This document shows positions 11,492-24,671 of a DNA stretch of 64,000 bases, piece by piece; the first letter of the stretch is position 1; each line of letters starts with the position of its first letter. The notes under the pieces were generated by a model. It was not told the origin of the DNA and did no database searches. It saw only the letters and a program-made list of their open reading frames with translations. This DNA comes from Piper betle (lineage: Eukaryota; Streptophyta; Magnoliopsida; Piperales; Piperaceae). A program made the position numbers and the translations under genes. The stretch spans positions 62,001 to 126,000 of the forward strand of contig JAURVB010001792.1 of NCBI GenBank assembly GCA_033002965.1, given 5' to 3'.

Positions 11492-12052
11492 GAACATTTT
11501 ACCAAAAAGGGAAATTACTTTTTAATATTACCAGTTGGTAGGAAAACAAGCCTAATTAGCAGAAAAATGAGAAAATTTTAAATTCTCATTTTAAAAAATT
11601 AAAATAAATTTTATAAAATTATAAAAAAATCAAATCAAGCTGGCCACCCCTTAGCCTATAGGAGACAGAGTGGGCCACCCAAGTCCGAGGGAGGCCAAAT
11701 TTCGGAAGCCCAAGACTTGGGTGGCCAAGGTCGGGCCGGCCCGGGTCGGGGGAGCCAATCCCAGATGCCCCACGCTGGAGCGGCCGGATCAAGGCCGCCC
11801 AACGCCTAGATGACTTGATCTTGACCACCCAAGGTGGGGCGGTTGGGATCTGGCTAGCACACCCTTGGCAAGGGCATATGGGATCCCCTTGGGCGGCTAA
11901 CTTAGCCAGCCAAGAGTTAAAAATATTTTTTAGTAAAAGCAATGGAAATTTTGTCATTAGAATTAAAAAATTCCTATTTTGGTAGTTAGTTTTAATTCTT
12001 CTACCATTTGATAATATTGAAAAATATTCTCCTTTTTTTGGTAAAAAAACTC
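11492..12052. mobile_element. Non-autonomous Mutator-like element (MULE/MITE), 561 bp
   Basis: The nine bases AATAATCAA stand on both sides (11,483-11,491 and 12,053-12,061), the target duplication length of Mutator-like elements. The ends are imperfect inverted repeats of about 50 bases: GAACATTTTACCAAAAAGG at the left against GAGTTTTTTTACCAAAAAA read from the right, with a shared inner AATATTA and TGGTAG. The interior at 11,640-11,920 is strikingly GC-rich in an AT-rich setting and contains the arms GGCCACCCAAGTC (11,673-11,685) and GACTTGGGTGGCC (11,714-11,726). There is no transposase. Confidence is high for the boundaries; the superfamily is inferred from the 9-bp duplication. Confidence 0.85.
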
Positions 12053-12061
12053 AATAATCAA

Positions 12062-12536
12062 TCTTGACATTTGCTAATTGCTATTGTACAATGAGTTTAA
12101 ACATTAATGGACTAAACATGTGAATTATTGTCATGCATGTGTGTATATTAATGAAATTTTAATTTCTACATATATATTTGAGATATTCTAAAATTAATCC
12201 CATCTTTAATACACAATAGGATAAGTTTTTATATATTAGTGGCAATGTGCACATAAATTTCCATTTCAATTAACTATTTTGAAGGAATAATTTTGGCTTA
12301 TGCACTTGGATTAGGTCATTACAAATATTATTAGAAGATTTAGATAAAAAATAGGACTATATTAAAGAATGGGATGAACTTGATTATAGACTTGGCCTAT
12401 AGGTAGTGGAAAATAATTTCAAAGACAAAATCTTTAGAAAAATTTTGAAGATAAATTAAAAATTTTAAATAAAGTGGAATGTAATATCTTAAAATTAGTC
12501 TAACATCTAATATTTATTAGGTCAAGATTTGATATT
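12062..12536. other. AT-rich spacer between two DNA transposons
   Basis: No gene is visible. The last 60 bases (ATTAGTCTAACATC, TTTATTAGGTCAAG) resemble the stretch at 7,455-7,500, so a shared old repeat may lie here. Confidence 0.3.
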
Positions 12537-13539
12537 AAGGGTTACTAAACGAGCGCGCGAGCTGAGATCAGCTTGTGCTCAAACTCAACTCAAATAGCTC
12601 TAAGTTTGTTCGAATTCAACTCAAGATAGAACATGTTTTGAGCATATATGATTGAAATTGACTCAAACATTTCTGATGTTGTTTAAGTTTGACTCGATCT
12701 CGAATACACTTAAACTGCTATATTTTAATGAGTTCGAAACCAGATCGTTTGGGAGTTCGAAACCAACTCGATTATAAGCTCAAAAGTAGCTCATTTGGGA
12801 AAAAATCAAACAGTTATAGAGATTAAAATTAACAAAAATATTCTATCAACATCTTTATATAAACTATTGTAATAATAAAAGGTCTCTTCAAATTTTAACC
12901 ATGTTTCAATTTTTTTTACAAAATACCTAAGACATCATTCAACGGTATATGTTTCCAAAAAAATAAAATGTTTATAATTTTAAACACAAAATTGAAACAA
13001 AATAGTCAAAAGTCTTATTTTATATCCTTTATTCATATTTAGAGAGCTTTTATCTGGTCTTTATCCTGGGGGAAAAAATTAACAGATATCATCCATTGTG
13101 AGATGTTAGATTAAATAAAAATAAAAAATTTTATGAAAAGAATAAATGTATTCTAGTATTCTTGCTACATTTAATTGAAAAAACTTTAAACTAGTCATTC
13201 CCAATGAATAAAGTTTATGGGTGTATTCTAATAACTACCAAGGCCATAACAACTAACAGAAGTGGATATTAAAATTTTAAACATACCTTGTATTTGAATA
13301 TGCGATGCAAAAGTAAACCAATAGAATTCGATATTAGAGAACTCTATTCCACTTTTAGATCTGAAAAATTGAATATAAAATTAGGATATAGTTGTACTTC
13401 AACTTACTACATAAGTAGTATTATAACATTGAAATATAAAAATTATCTAAAAACAAAATCATGCCAAGACAAATAAGAAGAAGCAATATTCACTATTACA
13501 TATCAAGTACTTAGGAGTAACATATACAATCAAAATCAT

Positions 13540-15086
13540 TACTAGAGTCCTCATTATCATCATTTTCGCTCTCTTCACAATACAATGGACATAGCCAATC
13601 TTGAACACAAACAAAAGCTTCAATTATGTACAGTTTCAAGCTGCTATGATAATCACTATTAACTCTCCCACCCATACTAAAAGTGGATTGCTAAAATTAT
13701 CCTTTGCCATGACCCCCACCCATACTTGTCATATTTATCTTTTACGTTATCAACCATTTAATAAATATATCCTTGCCTATGAATATGAAGGTAATTTAAC
13801 TTTTCTTTCACTTTTTGAAGTACTACAAAGAATAGATTTGCTATTGGATATGTACTCATGGAGAAGTCATTAGTTGCTTGATAAAATATTTCAAAAAAGT
13901 CTTCAATCTCATCATAGTTGTTCCAATCTGTATCAGATGGGCACCATTTAAAGTTTTTATCTATACCTTTTAGATGATTAAAAGCAAGTTATACCTCTTT
14001 TGTAGATCTCAACATCAAGTGAGTAAAATTCCAACAAGTTTACACATCCAAATTCAACCCTCTTTTTGCTTAATATGCCAACATGTGCTAAAGAAGTGTC
14101 AAAATCTTTCATTCTAGATGTAGTTCCTTTGATATATTTAATTGACTCACAAACATTTTTAGTAACTCCTTTCACGTACAACAATCCAACTTGAATAATT
14201 AAATTTAGAATATAAGTCAAACACCTAGCATGGAAAACATTGCATTTAATGGTAAGCTTTGCATTAGAAGGAAAACTATCTTTAAGATGCATTACCATAC
14301 TATCATTGGCAGATGCATTGTCCAATGTTAAGGTGAAAATTTTATCTTGAAGTCCCCAATCCATCATCAACTCACTTACCAAATTGGCCATTACATAACC
14401 AATATGAGGGAAATGACAAAAATTAAAAATCTTCTTGTATACCTTCCAATCTACATCCACATAATCCTTTGTGAAACCCAAATATGATTTGTTTTACCAT
14501 GATGTCCAAGTATTACATGTAAAGCAAACACTCTCTACTGTCTTCAACATGTTTTTCAAAACTTTTTTTCTTCGTGATATAATTTGATGCAATCATTAGT
14601 TATAATGTGTAGAGGATCATCTGATGTATTGGGTTAATAGTCTTATACAACATGTTAAATAACTTGATCTCTACTGATCTAAAAGGTCTTTTGTTCTATT
14701 ATGATGAAGATGCACAAAATTTTTCTCACCCTTTCCTTATCATTCTTATAAGTAGTCACACTTGCAAATTCTAAATCCTCATCTTGATTAGCCAATTCAG
14801 GAACAACTGCAAGTTCTTGTGAACCTCTGTTTTCTTCTTCTTTGGGCATGTTATCAATGTTGATTCAATTGTATTATACAATTACTCTTACACTTCAAGT
14901 ACTTCTCTCTGACAATGCTTATATTGATTATACTCTTTTTGTCAATAGTCACACACAAAAATTCCTTCCATGCATTCTATGTTCTTTTCTTTTTTCTCTA
15001 TTTTCATGATGATTTTCTTCTTCTAAAGTTGATTCGTTGTTCTTCTGATTTGCTTGTAGCACTTGTGATACATTTTTCGTGGGCAT
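13540..15086 (-). pseudogene. hAT transposase (RICESLEEPER/ZBED-like), broken
   Basis: The N-terminus probably starts at 15,086 (MPTKNVSQVLQANQ). The best block is 14,481-13,978 and contains WKVYKKIFNFCHFPHIG, then LTLDNASAND, in which the D of DNAS aligns with a catalytic aspartate of hAT enzymes, and CNVFHARCLTYILNLIIQ, the CxxH-type region of the insertion domain. Near 13,700-13,540 the C-terminal dimerisation region appears as STFSMGGRVNSDYHSSL followed by EAFVCVQDWL. The blocks are in different frames with stops between them, and the centre (13,700-13,978) is degraded. It cannot make an active transposase. Family assignment is confident; exact limits are not. Confidence 0.85.
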
Positions 15087-15139
15087 AGTAATTAATAATC
15101 TACATAATGAAAAATTAATTACTTTTTTAAGTCATACGA

Positions 15140-16600
15140 TGTAACACCCCAATTTTGGTTCACTTAAGAACCAAATTAGAAATGTTACGATCGAGTCGAG
15201 TCATGTTTAAAGTTGTTAGCCGGTAAGACTCGATCGATAAAATAGATTGAAACAACCACTTGGTGTCATGAGAATGGAAGACGTTGTTAAATATGCGTCA
15301 AAACACATCAAATATAAATAAAAGCAATAAAGTAAATAACTGCGTTGAACTCAAGTGTGTGTAGTCGTTTATCTGTCCTCCCACCAAAGTCGACATAGGA
15401 TTTGTAAGACCTACATATATTATATGAAAACCGTCAGTAACGAATGTTACTGGTCCGAAAAATAACTAATACAAACTGGCAAATGGGTATTCCATTACCC
15501 ATGAAAACTTATGAAATTTCAAGATTGCCTCACACTGGGTGGTAAGCAAACATACTTAAGCAAGTGCCAACTCGCATGCGTGGCTCATAATCATATTCAT
15601 ACATACAATGCTTACGCCCCTCACATCTTCCATATCACCCGCTACAGTACTGGAGTGGCAAAAGGAATAGTTAAGTTAGTGCCACAATTCTGGAAATGTG
15701 CTACATTATGCAGTACCATCATACACCGTACTACCTCATGGTTTGAAGGAGTACTAGTGCGATCTATACATATCTCCACACCACTCACTCTCTTATTCGT
15801 GAAATCTATAAAAAATGCGCGTACTTATATAATAGGCTTAGGGAAGAGGCTTCTATCATACATTTCTGGAGCTTCAGTTTGAAAACCAACAAGTGATCTC
15901 ATGCTTGTAGTTTTATTAAACATGCGTAGAAAACACAGCTAAATGGCCTGACATCGGAGGGATGCAATAAAATGCCGCTAATGCCGTCCTACGTACTAAA
16001 ACATGATTAAACTCGAGCACGCAAGGAGTCAAACAGAGAGGGAGAGTCCTACGGACCTGTGGTCCAAGCTCCAAGCACATTGTCACATCTACGGTGAGCT
16101 CAGACTCCGTAACCTATATCGAAACCCACTGCTAAGTAAAATACTAACATCTCTATATGATGCATGCTCGTGGTGTGTGCTCATATCATCAATACATCCT
16201 AATAAAGGAAACAATGCTAACAAGCCTACAACTAAACACCTGGCATGCAAATCGAGACATAATAATAAAAAATAATAAATAAATAAATATACAAAGAAAT
16301 GCACTCATAGATAATTAGATAAATAATAAATATATAAACATGAACATAAATAATACTCTAATCATAAAATAATAATATAATTACACTATATAAATACACG
16401 GGTAAACACAAGTAAATATCAACATATACTCGTGTTAGTAAACATATAAATAAATAAACAAATAGGTATATAATAAATAAATAAATAAATAAATAGTTAA
16501 TACTCATTAATCATGAATATTAATAATATCATAGTTATACAATACAAGAATACATAATTAAATACAAATAACTAATAACATACTCATAATGAACAAATAA

Positions 16601-16641
<41 letters not shown>

Positions 16642-18219
16642 ATTTAATAAACATAATAAGACTAATATTCATAAGTAAATATAATGTTAATAATAACAAA
16701 TAATCATATAAACATTCATCATATATGATAAACATATAAATAAAAATAAATAAATAATAATGAATAAATAAATAATATAAAACAATAAATAAAGAAAAAT
16801 CATCATAACATCCAATCATGCTAAATCATGTGAATATGCATCTAAACTAATGTAAGGGTTCTCGAATTACCAAAAACGGTCGAGAAACGACTGAAAACGG
16901 GCTGAACCGGACCGAACCAAGCTGAACCAGACCAAACCGAAAGGGCTGAACCAACCCGGTCTGGGTTAACTGGAAAATGGGTTGGGTTGGCTAGGTTGAT
17001 GGATACGAGACATGGACATGGGCTGGTGGATGCGGTCACAGCTGGCGGACGCAGTCGCGGGCATGTGGGTAAACAAGCTGAACAAGGAGCGGCAGTGCCT
17101 GTCGCTAGAGAATGCCGACGGTGGTGCGGAGGAGGTTGCTGTCAGTCGTGATCAAAAGAGGGGAGGACGGGGAACATGATGGTGGTGACGGTTGGAGGAG
17201 TCCGGCCACTGGCTAGCCGAAAAAGGGGCGGATCGTCACCAGGTGTGGTGACGTTGACGGCTGCAATCGCAGCCGTGGTGGTGGTCGTGGGTTGTCTCAA
17301 AATGTAGATCTTGGCAAGTTGAAGTTGTGGGGGTGGTCAAATTGGCCAGTGGTGGCTCGTTGGTGCTAGAAAATGGCCCAAAAGGGTAGTGGCGGCGGCA
17401 GAAAACAACACTAAAAACACTGTCGCCAACGGCTACTGCGGCGGCTCTGATGGCGATGGTGGGTACGGACTAGTGGCCAGCCGCGAGATGGTCACAGCCG
17501 TACTGATGGTGTGGCAGGAGGAGGGCCGGGGTGTCGCCAGTGGCGAGCCGAAGTGATGGCGGCGCTAAAAGGTGTGAAGCTTTGAAATGTGGGAAATCTC
17601 TCAAGTTCAAATAGAGAATGCCAAGTTTGAGTGGACGGCTTAGATTTTGCCATGTGGCATAATCTGAGCATTTGACAACTCAGTGGCCTAGTAGGGTCCA
17701 CCTATGGGTATATGTAATATACACATAGATGGAAAGTTCGGATCGAGACCGTCCGAACTCGAAATTGACTCAAGTCCTGAAATTGACTTTATAGGCGAGA
17801 ATTGATGCAAGAAGGGAAAATGGGCCTTGAACCTTAAACTAAATCAAGCTGGGCCCACAGGGGCACAATCTAGTGATATGAAATTCTTATGCTGCATGTA
17901 AATGAAATACCTAGAAAATCCCAAACGGATACTAAATGCTGCATCGGCTTATATCTAGGCATAAAATCATGTCTAACTCATAAAAAATTATATGTATACC
18001 TCGCATATACACTGATAACTCATGCTCTACTGTATTCTGAAACTATCATATGCATGTCAGGTATACTCAACCTCAACAACATACTCATATGGCCATCTGA
18101 GCCTCATACTAATATTTATAAAGTTGTTTTGGCTCGAGCTTGCTCGAATCGGTTCGAAACTGCTCGAACTAGACAAAATTAAAATCGGGTAAAACCTAAC
18201 CCAAAAATGGGGTTTTGCA
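15140..18219 (-). mobile_element. Solo LTR, 3.08 kb, inserted in hAT element 1
   Basis: The plus-strand copy begins TGTAACACCCC and ends GGGGTTTTGCA; the flanks are a perfect 5-bp target duplication, TACGA (15,135-15,139 and 18,220-18,224). No gag, pol, primer-binding site or second LTR is present, so a solo LTR is the simplest reading. Landmarks shared with the Gypsy LTR at 48,887-52,595 include AAAACCGTCAGTAACGAATG and CTGGCAAATGGGTATTCCATTA, suggesting a related long-LTR Gypsy family. It separates the transposase start (15,086) from the hAT 5' region. Confidence 0.9.
16255..16800. repeat. Low-complexity AT block with TA/CA microsatellite
   Basis: Within the solo LTR, runs of TAAA-type tetranucleotides dominate. 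At 16,600-16,641 an uninterrupted TA run turns into a CA run. Apparent open frames here are low-complexity artefacts. Confidence 0.85.
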
Positions 18220-18609
18220 TACGAGGTATGACGATCACCATGTATTTTATGTTCAATTCTCAATGTACTTGTTAACTGATATGTTCAAATGCCTCACAAA
18301 ACCAACTTCCTACCATTAGCAGTAGAAAAATATCAAATTAACACCCAACAATAGATACACCGGTCATTACCAATTGAAGCAACAATTACACAAATAAAAA
18401 AAAGTTGCATTGAAGAAAAGGGATCTAAAATACTAAACTTCCATTTTCAAGCAATCAAACTAAACAGATTGAGGTAAAAAACATACTCTTAATTTCAAAA
18501 AGCCTAGTTTCAATTTTTAACTAATCAATTAATTGTAAAAAATGACTTACTAGCACCATCTATATTCAAAACATGCAAAAAAGTTCATCAAATAATTATT
18601 AACACATAT

Positions 18610-19892
18610 GAGTCACACCCACTCATTTTCATTGCATTTTATCATAACATATTTATCGATAGTCATCATCATATTCATCATGATCATAATAATCAATTCA
18701 TACACGGATATACCATTACATCATAATAATAATCACCACACAATTTTTAAACACACCATGCTAATTAATCGCAAACTATGCTTTCAATTTTAAATTAGGT
18801 ATACCTAGTGACGGCTCGGTGTGGGAAGGAGGATCCCATGAGGAGCTCGGCCAGGGGTGTGGGTCGACTGCTCTCGATGGTGGCGACAAGGGAAGGCCGA
18901 AAGGTAGGACACCGACCAGCGGCAGCATTGTTGCCGGCGGTGGAGAAAACCTGGCAGTGAAGGCGCACCCACGGAACCCGGGAGGAGGACGGGACAGTGG
19001 TGCTAATGGTACGGTCTGGGTAGAGGAGGACGATGTTGGGTCGGGGATGGTAGTTGAAGAGGAGGGTAACATTGGCCACAACGGTGGCGACAATGGCTAG
19101 AGGAAGAGGGTGGCCGAAAGAGGAAGAGGCGTGTAGAGGAAACGGAGAAACTGGGGAAGTGAGGGAGAGAGAGGAGGAAAGTGGTGACGGCTGGTGAGAG
19201 TGGTTAGGGAAGGTGGCCGGTGACGGTGCAGCCGATTGCCAGAGAAGAGGGGTAGGTGGCGGTGAGGGGGGTGTCGAATAGGAGGAGGTGTCGGGAGATA
19301 GATGAACCGGGGAGAGGATGTGTCATGGTGAGAAAACTCAAGAGAAACACTATGCCTATGAGGGTAGTTTTGTAAATAAAACTTGACGAGGTCCCAACTT
19401 GGGTCAATAATAATAAAATAAATCCCAAAAATAAAAAACATAATATAATATAATCCAATAAAATGTGATACACCTAATAATTATCTAATAGCATGTTGTA
19501 ACTCTACCAACCCACCCAAAATACTAGCTAATGCATCCTTACGTAGTAAGCGAACTTAATTTAATTCTATGATTCACTATATAAAAAATAAAAAAAATAA
19601 ACTGATACTGTTGTATATTCTAATAACTCATTTTGTTGTTCTTTACTGATGTTATCATCATATACTTGGGTACACATGACTCTCATGACTCATACACGTG
19701 GCCTGCTTCAGCTTAGTGCACATGTTATGAAACTGACACGGCTTCAGCTTAGTACACACATAACCCTCATGGCTCATAGCACACGTCTGGCCTTGGCTCA
19801 ATTTGCGTGCTCTAAAACTCACTTAGCTGACAATAATGGTCGAACCGACCAGTTTCAACTATAAAACCTTGACTCGGGTTACTAGTTTTACA
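18610..19892 (-). mobile_element. Truncated long-LTR fragment in hAT element 1
   Basis: The stretch ends GACTCGGGTTACTAGTTTTACA at 19,892, the terminus seen in the other minus-oriented LTR copies, and contains the landmarks GTTATCATCATATACTTGGG, ACACATGACTCTCATG and a GC-rich segment (18,820-19,300) found at equivalent positions in the copies at 22,235-24,636 and 36,890-39,134. The other terminus is missing; sequence left of about 18,600 looks like the hAT 5' region. Confidence 0.65.
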
Positions 19893-20859
19893 GGGGGAGA
19901 GAACTCACAAATCTGGAGAAGGCACTTGGTTACCTTCTCTCGATTATGGAAGAGAAAATAGGAGTTTAGAGCAACCTGAAGCGGACGCGAACATCCAACT
20001 GACTGAGGAAAAGAAAAAAATATTTATATCTTTCCATTGGCTCTAGAATATACAACTTGAGTTCTTAAAAAATCTACCAAGCTCAAATATGTTCAAAATA
20101 AGAACGAAATAAGTGAAGGAATAGATGACTAAAGCTTGGATATTATGTATATTATTATATTATATTATCGAGTCGAACTATGAGTCGAGTTTGAGTTATA
20201 ATAGAGTTAAGATGAGTCGAGCACTGCCTTGCTCAAACTCGACTCGTAGGATTTGAGTTTGAGTCGAGTTTGAACTCAAACATTTAAATGTCGACTTTCG
20301 AATTGAGCCGAACACCAAATACTTATAAGTTGGCTCACTCAATTAACAACCCTACTGATATACTAATGAGAATAGTTTATATTGAATAAATAATTTGGTC
20401 CAATATTAGTTTACATTTGGACCGGATTATTCCAATAATTAATATTGTACTTTGCCTTTCTAGCTCTCATGGAAAAAAGTGTCATCTAAAAGATACAAAT
20501 TTGTACAAATACGGCTATCGATAAAGACCAAATTTGAAGTCCGGGTGATTAGGGCTGCTAAATGAGCGAGCGAGCTCAGCTCACCTTATACTCAAACTCG
20601 TCTTGAATAACTCGAAGTTCGTTTGAAATCGGCTCGAGATGGAACGAGTTCTGAGCATATATACTTGAAATCGACTCGAATATTTTTGATACTGTTTGAG
20701 CTCAACTCAAACTTGAATACACTTAAACTGTTAAATTTTAAGGAGCTCGTAATCAGCTTGTTTGGGAGCTCAAAACCAGCTAGTTCATAAGCTCGAAAGT
20801 AGCTCGTTTTGGAGAAAAAAATACACTTATAAAGATAAAAAATTAACAAAATAGTCTAT

Positions 20860-23800
20860 CATACTCACAATACACTCATCACCCATCAAACAATCAACAA
20901 TCCTCATCATAATAGAAAAATGTTCCTAGCTCATCCGATTTACATTGATTTTATTATATTTTTCTAAATTACCTTATAGTCAACTAGCATGCTCAGATTT
21001 AATTTACTTAATTAGATAATTAGCATTCATTAAGCATAACTCAAATCTACACATATCACTTCATCCACTATCAGGCATTCATCACGTCAAATAATCAATC
21101 CTAGCATGTTGTGCTAATAATTATCAATTTTAAATAATTAAATCAGAGGTAATGATACCTTGCATCGTCAGCAATCGGAGATGAATAGGGTCCTCGTGTG
21201 TCTGGGAGCTCAAATTCGGCACTTCGCAGCGCCTGAAGTTCGATTGGGTGCGACTGGATGAGTTTGGTGAATGATCCAGCGAATTCCAGCGAATTCCAGC
21301 GAATCCGATTTTCCAATGTGTTCCGACGATTTTTCGGTGACAGTTGCCGGTGGTGGCTACAGGCGGGATGGCTGTAATTTGGGGTACCGTTGGCACCGGC
21401 TCGGCAAGCCCGACGCGTCTACGATGTCGACTAGGTCGGCGGAGGTGGCGGTTGCCGGAAAAGGGCAAAACAAGGGCAGTCAATGGTGGAGTGATGAGAT
21501 AGGGCCGCCCTGGGCTCCGCTTCGATCGAGGAAGATCGTGAGAGGGTTGGCGATGTCGAGGCGGCGAATGGATGGCAGCTTCAATGGTCACTGGCGGCTA
21601 GATCGGCGACAGGAGTGTGACACAGTCATGGCTTCTTTGTCACGTCATGGAGGCTGGGTGATGACCGGATGGGGGGGATGGGTGGGAATGGTCAGTGATG
21701 TGTGGCGGTGACCAGTGGCGTCAATCGGTGGTGGAGCGGCTGCCAGAGGTGACTTTGACGACGGAGAACGAGGGCGGCATCGAGGATTTGGGGGAACGAG
21801 AAGCATCAGGGGGAAGAAATAGTTTGGTGGCGATATCATAAATAAAAGTTGACTCTTCTTTGAAACGAGCCAAAAATAATAGCTAACTCGTAATAAATCT
21901 TTAAAAAATCCAAAAAATAGGAAAAATCCCATAAAATATAATGTCCACCATAATGACATGTTCTATAACGAATAGCCCACTTAACTGCCCTATAACACGT
22001 CCTAATGTATTATTCGACCTAAAAATAATTCTACGATCAAGTACATAAAGAAGACAGACTCCATACTTTCATATACTCTGATAACTCATTTCTCATCATC
22101 CTTCTGATATTATCATCATATACTCAGGTATGCTTGAGCCTCATAGCTCATAACTCATGGTTGGCTTCGGCTCAGCATGCAATTCATTAAAGTGACTCAA
22201 CTCGAACCGACGGTTGAACCGACTAGTTCGCTAATGTGACACCCCAAATCTGGTTCACACTCGGGAACCGAACCGGAATGTCACTAGTCCCAGTTAGGTT
22301 GGCTAACCCAAACCCAACTGTGAGGATCTACTCTCGGCGTCTCAAGATGGAAGATGTCTATCACCATGTATAGATGAATTCACAAAAATATACCTAACAT
22401 GCTACTACATGGATAATATGACAACCAATTTGCATACCAAAACAACTACAATGAAAAATTGATAAAAATTTGTAAAATAAGACGGACTGAGTTTCCCTTA
22501 AAACTGCAATTATGGGTCACCCTGTCAAATCCACATGTATACATATATAAATATATCATGCATTGATATTCGTTCAAAATTCTAATCTACTACATAATTC
22601 ATTTTGAATCTTGGGTCTTGACCCATCTATGCATTCTAATTACTTTTTGATTAAATTCTGGGTCTTTCTTGCTGTACTTTTTCAATATCTAAATATATTT
22701 ATTAAAACACATAGAATTCAATTATTACATCACATCATTCATAATACAATGACAACTTATCACAATATTCTATCATTTGGCATGTGTGCAAGAGACCTCA
22801 CTACTACTCCATCCTAGCCGGTTCATCCTACTCCTGATCATCACCTACATATATTATCGAAAACCGTCAGTAATGAGTGTTACCGGTCCAGAAAATAACT
22901 AATATCAAACTGGCTATGAGAGCAAACTTTCATATGAAAGAAACCATTCATATACTTCTCGTGAACTCTCTGAAGGGCACATACTGAGGAGCCACTGGGC
23001 TGCAAACTCGGTAGCATCTTGAACTGACTGTTCTATTGCTGCTGAATTTTTCATTTCATTTGCTGGTCCCTCGAGACTACTAGTATATCCTAAGCCCTCT
23101 CCTTACCTCTATAATTCTCCTGGCCTTGAGCACGAAGACCGAGTACTCTTAGTCGCCTTTAGTACCCTATGAACCATAAGTCTGGACATACACTGTACAG
23201 CAATACCCATAAACCTCCACATTTCTCCGGGTTTGAGGAACTCAAAGGTGGAGTTGTCAGGTTCCCTCGGGAATGGAGTGGATGCTTACCCGTTCCACAG
23301 CCAGCTTTGACAAGCACGTGCTTGCTTGCGTAGCATGGTTGTCGAATTTCCCATCTCTCGTCTAACTGAAAACTCGATAAAACTATATTTAGGCCCAGAA
23401 AGAGATTTATATAATAGGTTTGAAAGCAACTTGTGGTGGATCTTATTTTCAAAAGCATACTTGAGGGATCTCATCCTCAAGGGTTATTAATCCAGAAATA
23501 ATGTGCGACTAAATGGCCCGCGTGGAGTGGGATACCATAAATCCACCACTTGACACATCCGCTTACCTGTAAAAACAACACACAATAGAGTATAGAAATA
23601 AAACCAGAAGCGAGTCCTAACGGACCTGGTAGAAGTCTCCAAGCATATCCACGCGCCTAGGCGGTGAGCTCTTACTTCATACCTACACATCAAATCAAGA
23701 AGCTAACGCCCACTAACTGAATGATGCATCAAACTTATCATGAACATCACACATACAATACAATCATCATCTACCAACAGTCAACCAATTATCAATGTGA

Positions 23801-24671
23801 AAATATCTCATCCTATACATCCCAATTTTATTATATTTTTCTAAATTACGTTGCAGTAAATTAGCATGCTCAAATTTAATTTACTTAATTAGATCACTAA
23901 CTATTAATCAAATCATACAAATTATCACTTCATTCACAATCAGACATTTATCACAACAGTTAATCATTCCTAGCATGCTTTGCTAATAAATATCAATTTA
24001 AACAATTAAAAAGTCTATACCTAATCGTTATTCACACGGCGACGGCGACAAAGTTGTGGCCGACTCAAGTCAGGATTGTGTGGATGATGGAAGAAAAAGA
24101 TGAAGGAAGTTGAGTGAGAAGGATGATGGTGGTTGAATGATAGAAGTGTGGAATATATAGATGTTAGGGTGAGAAAAATGAATGGTCGTTAAGAAAAATG
24201 ATGGTCATCTAAGAAAAATGAATGGTTGTCTCATAATTAAAACTTGACTCTACTCTAACACGAGTAAAAAATAATACTAACTCGTAATAAAAAAACCATA
24301 AAATATAATATACATCAATGACATGCTCTATAACTAAATCCCCACCCAAATTACCCGTAACGCATCCTAATACGTTATTTGGCCTAAAAATAATTCTACG
24401 ATTTAATTAAAATAAATAAAGAAAATCTGGCATACTCTCATATATTATGACAACTCTTTTTGCTGTTGTCTTACTGGCGTTATCATTATATACTTGGGCA
24501 CACATGACTCTCATGGTTCATGACACAAGACTGGCCTTGGTTCGGTACGTGTGTTTTGAAATTGACCCGATTAGAAATAATGGTTGAACCAACCAGTTCA
24601 GACTATAAAACCTTGACTTGAATCACGGGTTTAACAGCATGTAAAACTCTGACTCGAGTCATGGGTTTTAC
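20860..24671 (-). mobile_element. Outer long-LTR fragment, split by an inner solo LTR
   Basis: The part at 20,860-22,234 runs parallel to the corresponding section of the inner copy (for example AGCATGCTCAGATTTAATTT against AGCATGCTCAAATTTAATTT). It breaks off after CCGACTAGTTCGCTAA and resumes at 24,640 as TAAAACTCTGACTCGAGTC, ending GGGTTTTACA at 24,671. Its opposite end is missing. Continuity across the inner element is inferred from the order of the landmarks. Confidence 0.65.
22235..24636 (-). mobile_element. Inner solo LTR, 2.4 kb
   Basis: It begins TGTGACACCCC and ends CACGGGTTTAACA. The flanks GCTAA and GCATG agree only at two of five bases, so the target duplication is poor, but the insertion interrupts a recognisable LTR on both sides. 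It contains the conserved dyad GAGGGATCTCATCCTCAAG near 23,463 and, at 24,165-24,235, three or more copies of the GAAAAATGAATGGT motif that forms a 20-bp tandem array in the copy at 39,937-42,440. Confidence 0.8.

Larger units (their letters stand above)
12537..20354 (-). mobile_element. hAT element 1, interrupted by LTR insertions
   Basis: The left end reads AAGGGTTACTAAACGAGC; the right end, read as reverse complement, is TAGGGTTGTTAATTGAG. The flanks carry TTGATATT and CTGATATA, a degenerate but plausible 8-bp hAT target duplication. The subterminal regions (about 340 bases at the left, about 210 at the right, rich in GAGCTCGA/CGAGTCGAG motifs) match those of hAT element 2 at 20,550-25,276. 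A dead hAT transposase lies inside on the minus strand. A 3.08-kb solo LTR and a second LTR fragment have inserted into it, accounting for much of the 7.8-kb span. Confidence 0.7.

Noticed and set aside
11619..11957. 112-codon minus-strand open frame
   Set aside because: It is the GC-rich interior of the Mutator-like element; residues reflect GGCCACCC-type repeats rather than a protein.
16535..16819. Minus-strand Tyr/Ile/Leu-rich open frame
   Set aside because: Translation of AT microsatellite and tetranucleotide repeats in an LTR.
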